Source: Brucella daejeonensis
GTDB taxonomy: Bacteria > Pseudomonadota > Alphaproteobacteria > Rhizobiales > Rhizobiaceae
Direction: 5' to 3'
NCBI RefSeq assembly: GCF_014199265.1
Contig: NZ_JACIJG010000009.1
Location: 148,693 to 212,692 of the forward strand
Length of the DNA stretch: 64,000 nucleotides
Shown here: positions 62,419 to 64,000 of the stretch, piece after piece
Layout: each line of letters begins with the position of its first letter
How positions within the stretch are numbered: the stretch's first letter is position 1
Position numbers and translations under genes: made by a program
The notes under the pieces: generated by a model
What the model was told of the DNA's origin: nothing
Databases searched by the model: none
The model's input: the letters and a program-made list of their open reading frames with translations, nothing else

Positions 62419-63714
62419 ATGTTCGATTTGATCGTGAGAAACGCCAATCTTCCCGACGGTCGCGAAAAACAGGACATTCTGGTCAAGGACGGCAAGATTG
62501 CCGACATTATCCCATCGAAGGGCGAACATCAGGCAGCGCAGGAAATCAACGCGTCCAACCGCCTCGTCACGCCACCTTTCGTCGATCCGCATTTTCATAT
62601 GGATGCGACCCTGTCGCTCGGCCTGCCGCGCCTCAACCGTTCCGGCACGCTTCTGGAAGGCATCGCGCTTTGGGGCGAGTTAAAGCCGATGCTCACGGTC
62701 GAAGCCATGGTCGAGCGGGCGCTGCGCTATTGCGATCTGGCCGTCAGCCAAGGCCTGCTCGCCATTCGCAGCCATGTCGATGTCAGCGACCCGCGCTTGC
62801 TTACCGCCGAAGCGATGATCGAAGTGCGCGAACGCGTAAAGCCTTATATCGACCTGCAACTCGTCGCCTTTCCGCAGGACGGCTATTATCGCTCGGCCGG
62901 CGCCGTCGATCTCGTCAACCGTTCGCTCGACATGGGCCTCGATATCGTCGGCGGCATTCCGCATTTCGAACGCACCATGACTGACGGCGCTGCCTCGCTG
63001 GAAGCGCTCTGCCGCATCGCCGCCGAACGCGGCCTGCCGGTCGATATTCATTGTGACGAAACCGACGATCCGATGTCGCGCCATGTGGAAACGCTGGCGG
63101 CGCAAACCATCCGCTTTGGTCTTCAGGGCCGCGTCTCCGGCTCGCATCTCACCTCCATGCATTCCATGGACAATTATTACGTTTCCAAACTCATTCCGCT
63201 GATTGCGGAAGCGAAGATGAACGCTATTCCCAACCCGCTCATCAACATCACGCTTCAGGGCCGCGCCGACAGCTATCCGAAGCGTCGCGGCATGACCCGC
63301 GTGCCGGAACTGATGGCGGCGGGCATCAATGTCGCCTTCGGCCATGATTGCGTGATGGATCCATGGTATTCAATGGGTTCCGGCGACATGCTGGAAGTGG
63401 GCCATATGGCGATCCACGTCGCGCAGATGACCTCCATCGAAGGCAAACGCCAAGTCTTCGACGCGCTGACCGTCAACTCGGCCAAGGCGCTGGGGCTGGA
63501 AGGCTATGGTCTGGCCAAGGGCTGCAATGCCGATTTCGTCGTGTTGCAGGCGCGCGATCCGCTGGAAGCGCTGCGCCTGAAGGCCAATCGTCTGGCCGTC
63601 GTCAAGCGCGGCAAGATCATCGCCGAAACCCCGCAGCGCGTCAGCCAGCTCAATCTCGAAGGCCGTCCGTCTTCGGTTGACGGCGCTGATTACGCGCCCA
63701 CAGCATCGGCCTGA
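62419..63714 (+). CDS. codA: Cytosine deaminase-like amidohydrolase (CodA family)
   Basis: A 431-residue metal-dependent deaminase very like E. coli CodA as I remember it. PPFVDPHFHMDATLSLG carries metal ligands His58 and His60. IPHFERT, then IHCDETDD carries His211 and catalytic Glu214. HLTSMHS, NPLINITLQGR and YPKRRGMTRV follow, and GHDCVMDPW carries metal ligand Asp310. CodA has a second Asp directly after that ligand (its Asp314); here it is Cys311, at a position known to affect substrate choice. Cytosine to uracil is the default reaction, but a related pyrimidine or triazine substrate is possible. No codB permease gene is adjacent. Confidence 0.82.
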   Translation: MFDLIVRNANLPDGREKQDILVKDGKIADIIPSKGEHQAAQEINASNRLVTPPFVDPHFHMDATLSLGLPRLNRSGTLLEGIALWGELKPMLTVEAMVERALRYCDLAVSQGLLAIRSHVDVSDPRLLTAEAMIEVRERVKPYIDLQLVAFPQDGYYRSAGAVDLVNRSLDMGLDIVGGIPHFERTMTDGAASLEALCRIAAERGLPVDIHCDETDDPMSRHVETLAAQTIRFGLQGRVSGSHLTSMHSMDNYYVSKLIPLIAEAKMNAIPNPLINITLQGRADSYPKRRGMTRVPELMAAGINVAFGHDCVMDPWYSMGSGDMLEVGHMAIHVAQMTSIEGKRQVFDALTVNSAKALGLEGYGLAKGCNADFVVLQARDPLEALRLKANRLAVVKRGKIIAETPQRVSQLNLEGRPSSVDGADYAPTASA

Positions 63715-63733
63715 GCACCGGAACGCGGAAAGT

Positions 63734-63778
63734 TGCCATTTGCAGCCGCTCATGACGACTTTTGGAACAGGCCCTCAG
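63734..63778. repeat. Dispersed repeat copy after the CodA-like gene
   Basis: CATTTGCAGCCGCTCATGACG, split here for length as CATTTGCAGCC and CATGACGACTTTTGG, then GGAACAGGCCCTCAGG, matches the block end at 38820-38868 apart from a small deletion. In both places it follows directly on the 3' end of a gene. Confidence 0.55.
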
Positions 63779-63905
63779 GCTATCTTCATTATTTTGTATT
63801 GCTCGACAGATTGTCTCTGTCGTGGTGGCGCTCCCGTGTAGAACACGGCCACGGTGCTTCCGTCCATTCCACGGAAAATAATGCACCTTTGGGTCCGAAC
63901 CAACA

Positions 63906-64000
63906 CTAGAGCGGTTCAGCCTTTGACAGAATCGAAGGGGATTCCGTCGAGGCCTGTTTTGTGATTCAAGATGCTGGCTGGAGTGGAGGCCAGCATCAGA
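63906..64000. other. Possible end of a mobile or repeat element at the window edge
   Basis: A CTAG (63906-63909) is followed by AGCGGTTCAGCCTTTGACAG. At the very end an inverted repeat GATGCTGGC...GCCAGCATC (63970-63997) has a 10-nt loop. The text has the feel of an insertion-sequence end or a repeat unit, but no transposase frame is visible and the window stops here. The bases 63779-63905 hold no recognisable gene. Confidence 0.3.

Overview
This window reads as alphaproteobacterial DNA of the Brucella/Ochrobactrum type (order Hyphomicrobiales). The evidence is the gene families and their high-GC coding style, together with small dispersed repeats that I recognise from that group: GAGCATGATC...GATCATGCTC hairpins and the GAGCATTTCCAGCAAAAGTG family. 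The genus is an inference from memory and not the result of a database search. I saw no rRNA, tRNA, CRISPR array or complete insertion sequence. Genes are dense and many pairs overlap by 1-4 nt.

Layout. 1-2.9 kb: a sugar ABC importer (permease cut by the window edge, duplicated ATPase) with a divergent FadR-type regulator. 3.3-5.8 kb: an asparagine permease and an asparaginase. 5.8-7.5 kb: an operon of a secreted DUF protein, an ECF sigma factor and its membrane anti-sigma factor. 7.6-36.1 kb: a large exopolysaccharide or capsule locus. 36.2-38.2 kb: a LuxR-type and a Crp/Fnr-type regulator that probably serve that locus. 38.9-43.2 kb: an MFS exporter, TetR plus a DMT transporter, and an unusual SDR protein. 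43.2-46.7 kb: a GGDEF-EAL membrane protein and a CNNM/CBS protein. 46.9-51.4 kb: hydrolases and VOC-fold proteins, including an MhqD/MhqO-like pair. 51.7-60.0 kb: a peptide-type ABC importer in one transcription unit with an FAD oxidase, an ATC-hydrolase-family protein and an M20 amidohydrolase. 60.2-63.7 kb: a diguanylate cyclase, a YigZ/IMPACT protein and a CodA-like deaminase. The last 90 bases carry what may be the end of a repeat or mobile element.

How the genes work together. The polysaccharide locus holds every step of a Wzx/Wzy-type pathway. Sugar-nucleotide synthesis is covered by Gmd and Fcl for GDP-fucose and by a second set (nucleotidyltransferase, C-methyltransferase, RmlC-type epimerase, NAD-dependent epimerase, class III aminotransferase, PIG-L deacetylase) that points to an unusual branched or amino sugar. 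Chain building uses a polyprenyl-phosphate sugar-phosphate transferase, four GT4 and two GT2 glycosyltransferases, an acetyltransferase and a pyruvyltransferase. Export uses a flippase, a candidate polymerase, a Wzc/ExoP-like co-polymerase and an outer-membrane export protein. A secreted apiosidase-like glycosidase lies in the same operon as the sugar genes.

The most interesting points are the second sugar set with its DUF4910 peptidase-like protein, the transporter/ATC-hydrolase/M20 operon, a pair of covarying palindromic elements at 21.8 kb, several clear operator-like palindromes, and several enzymes or regulators that lack their family's key residues.
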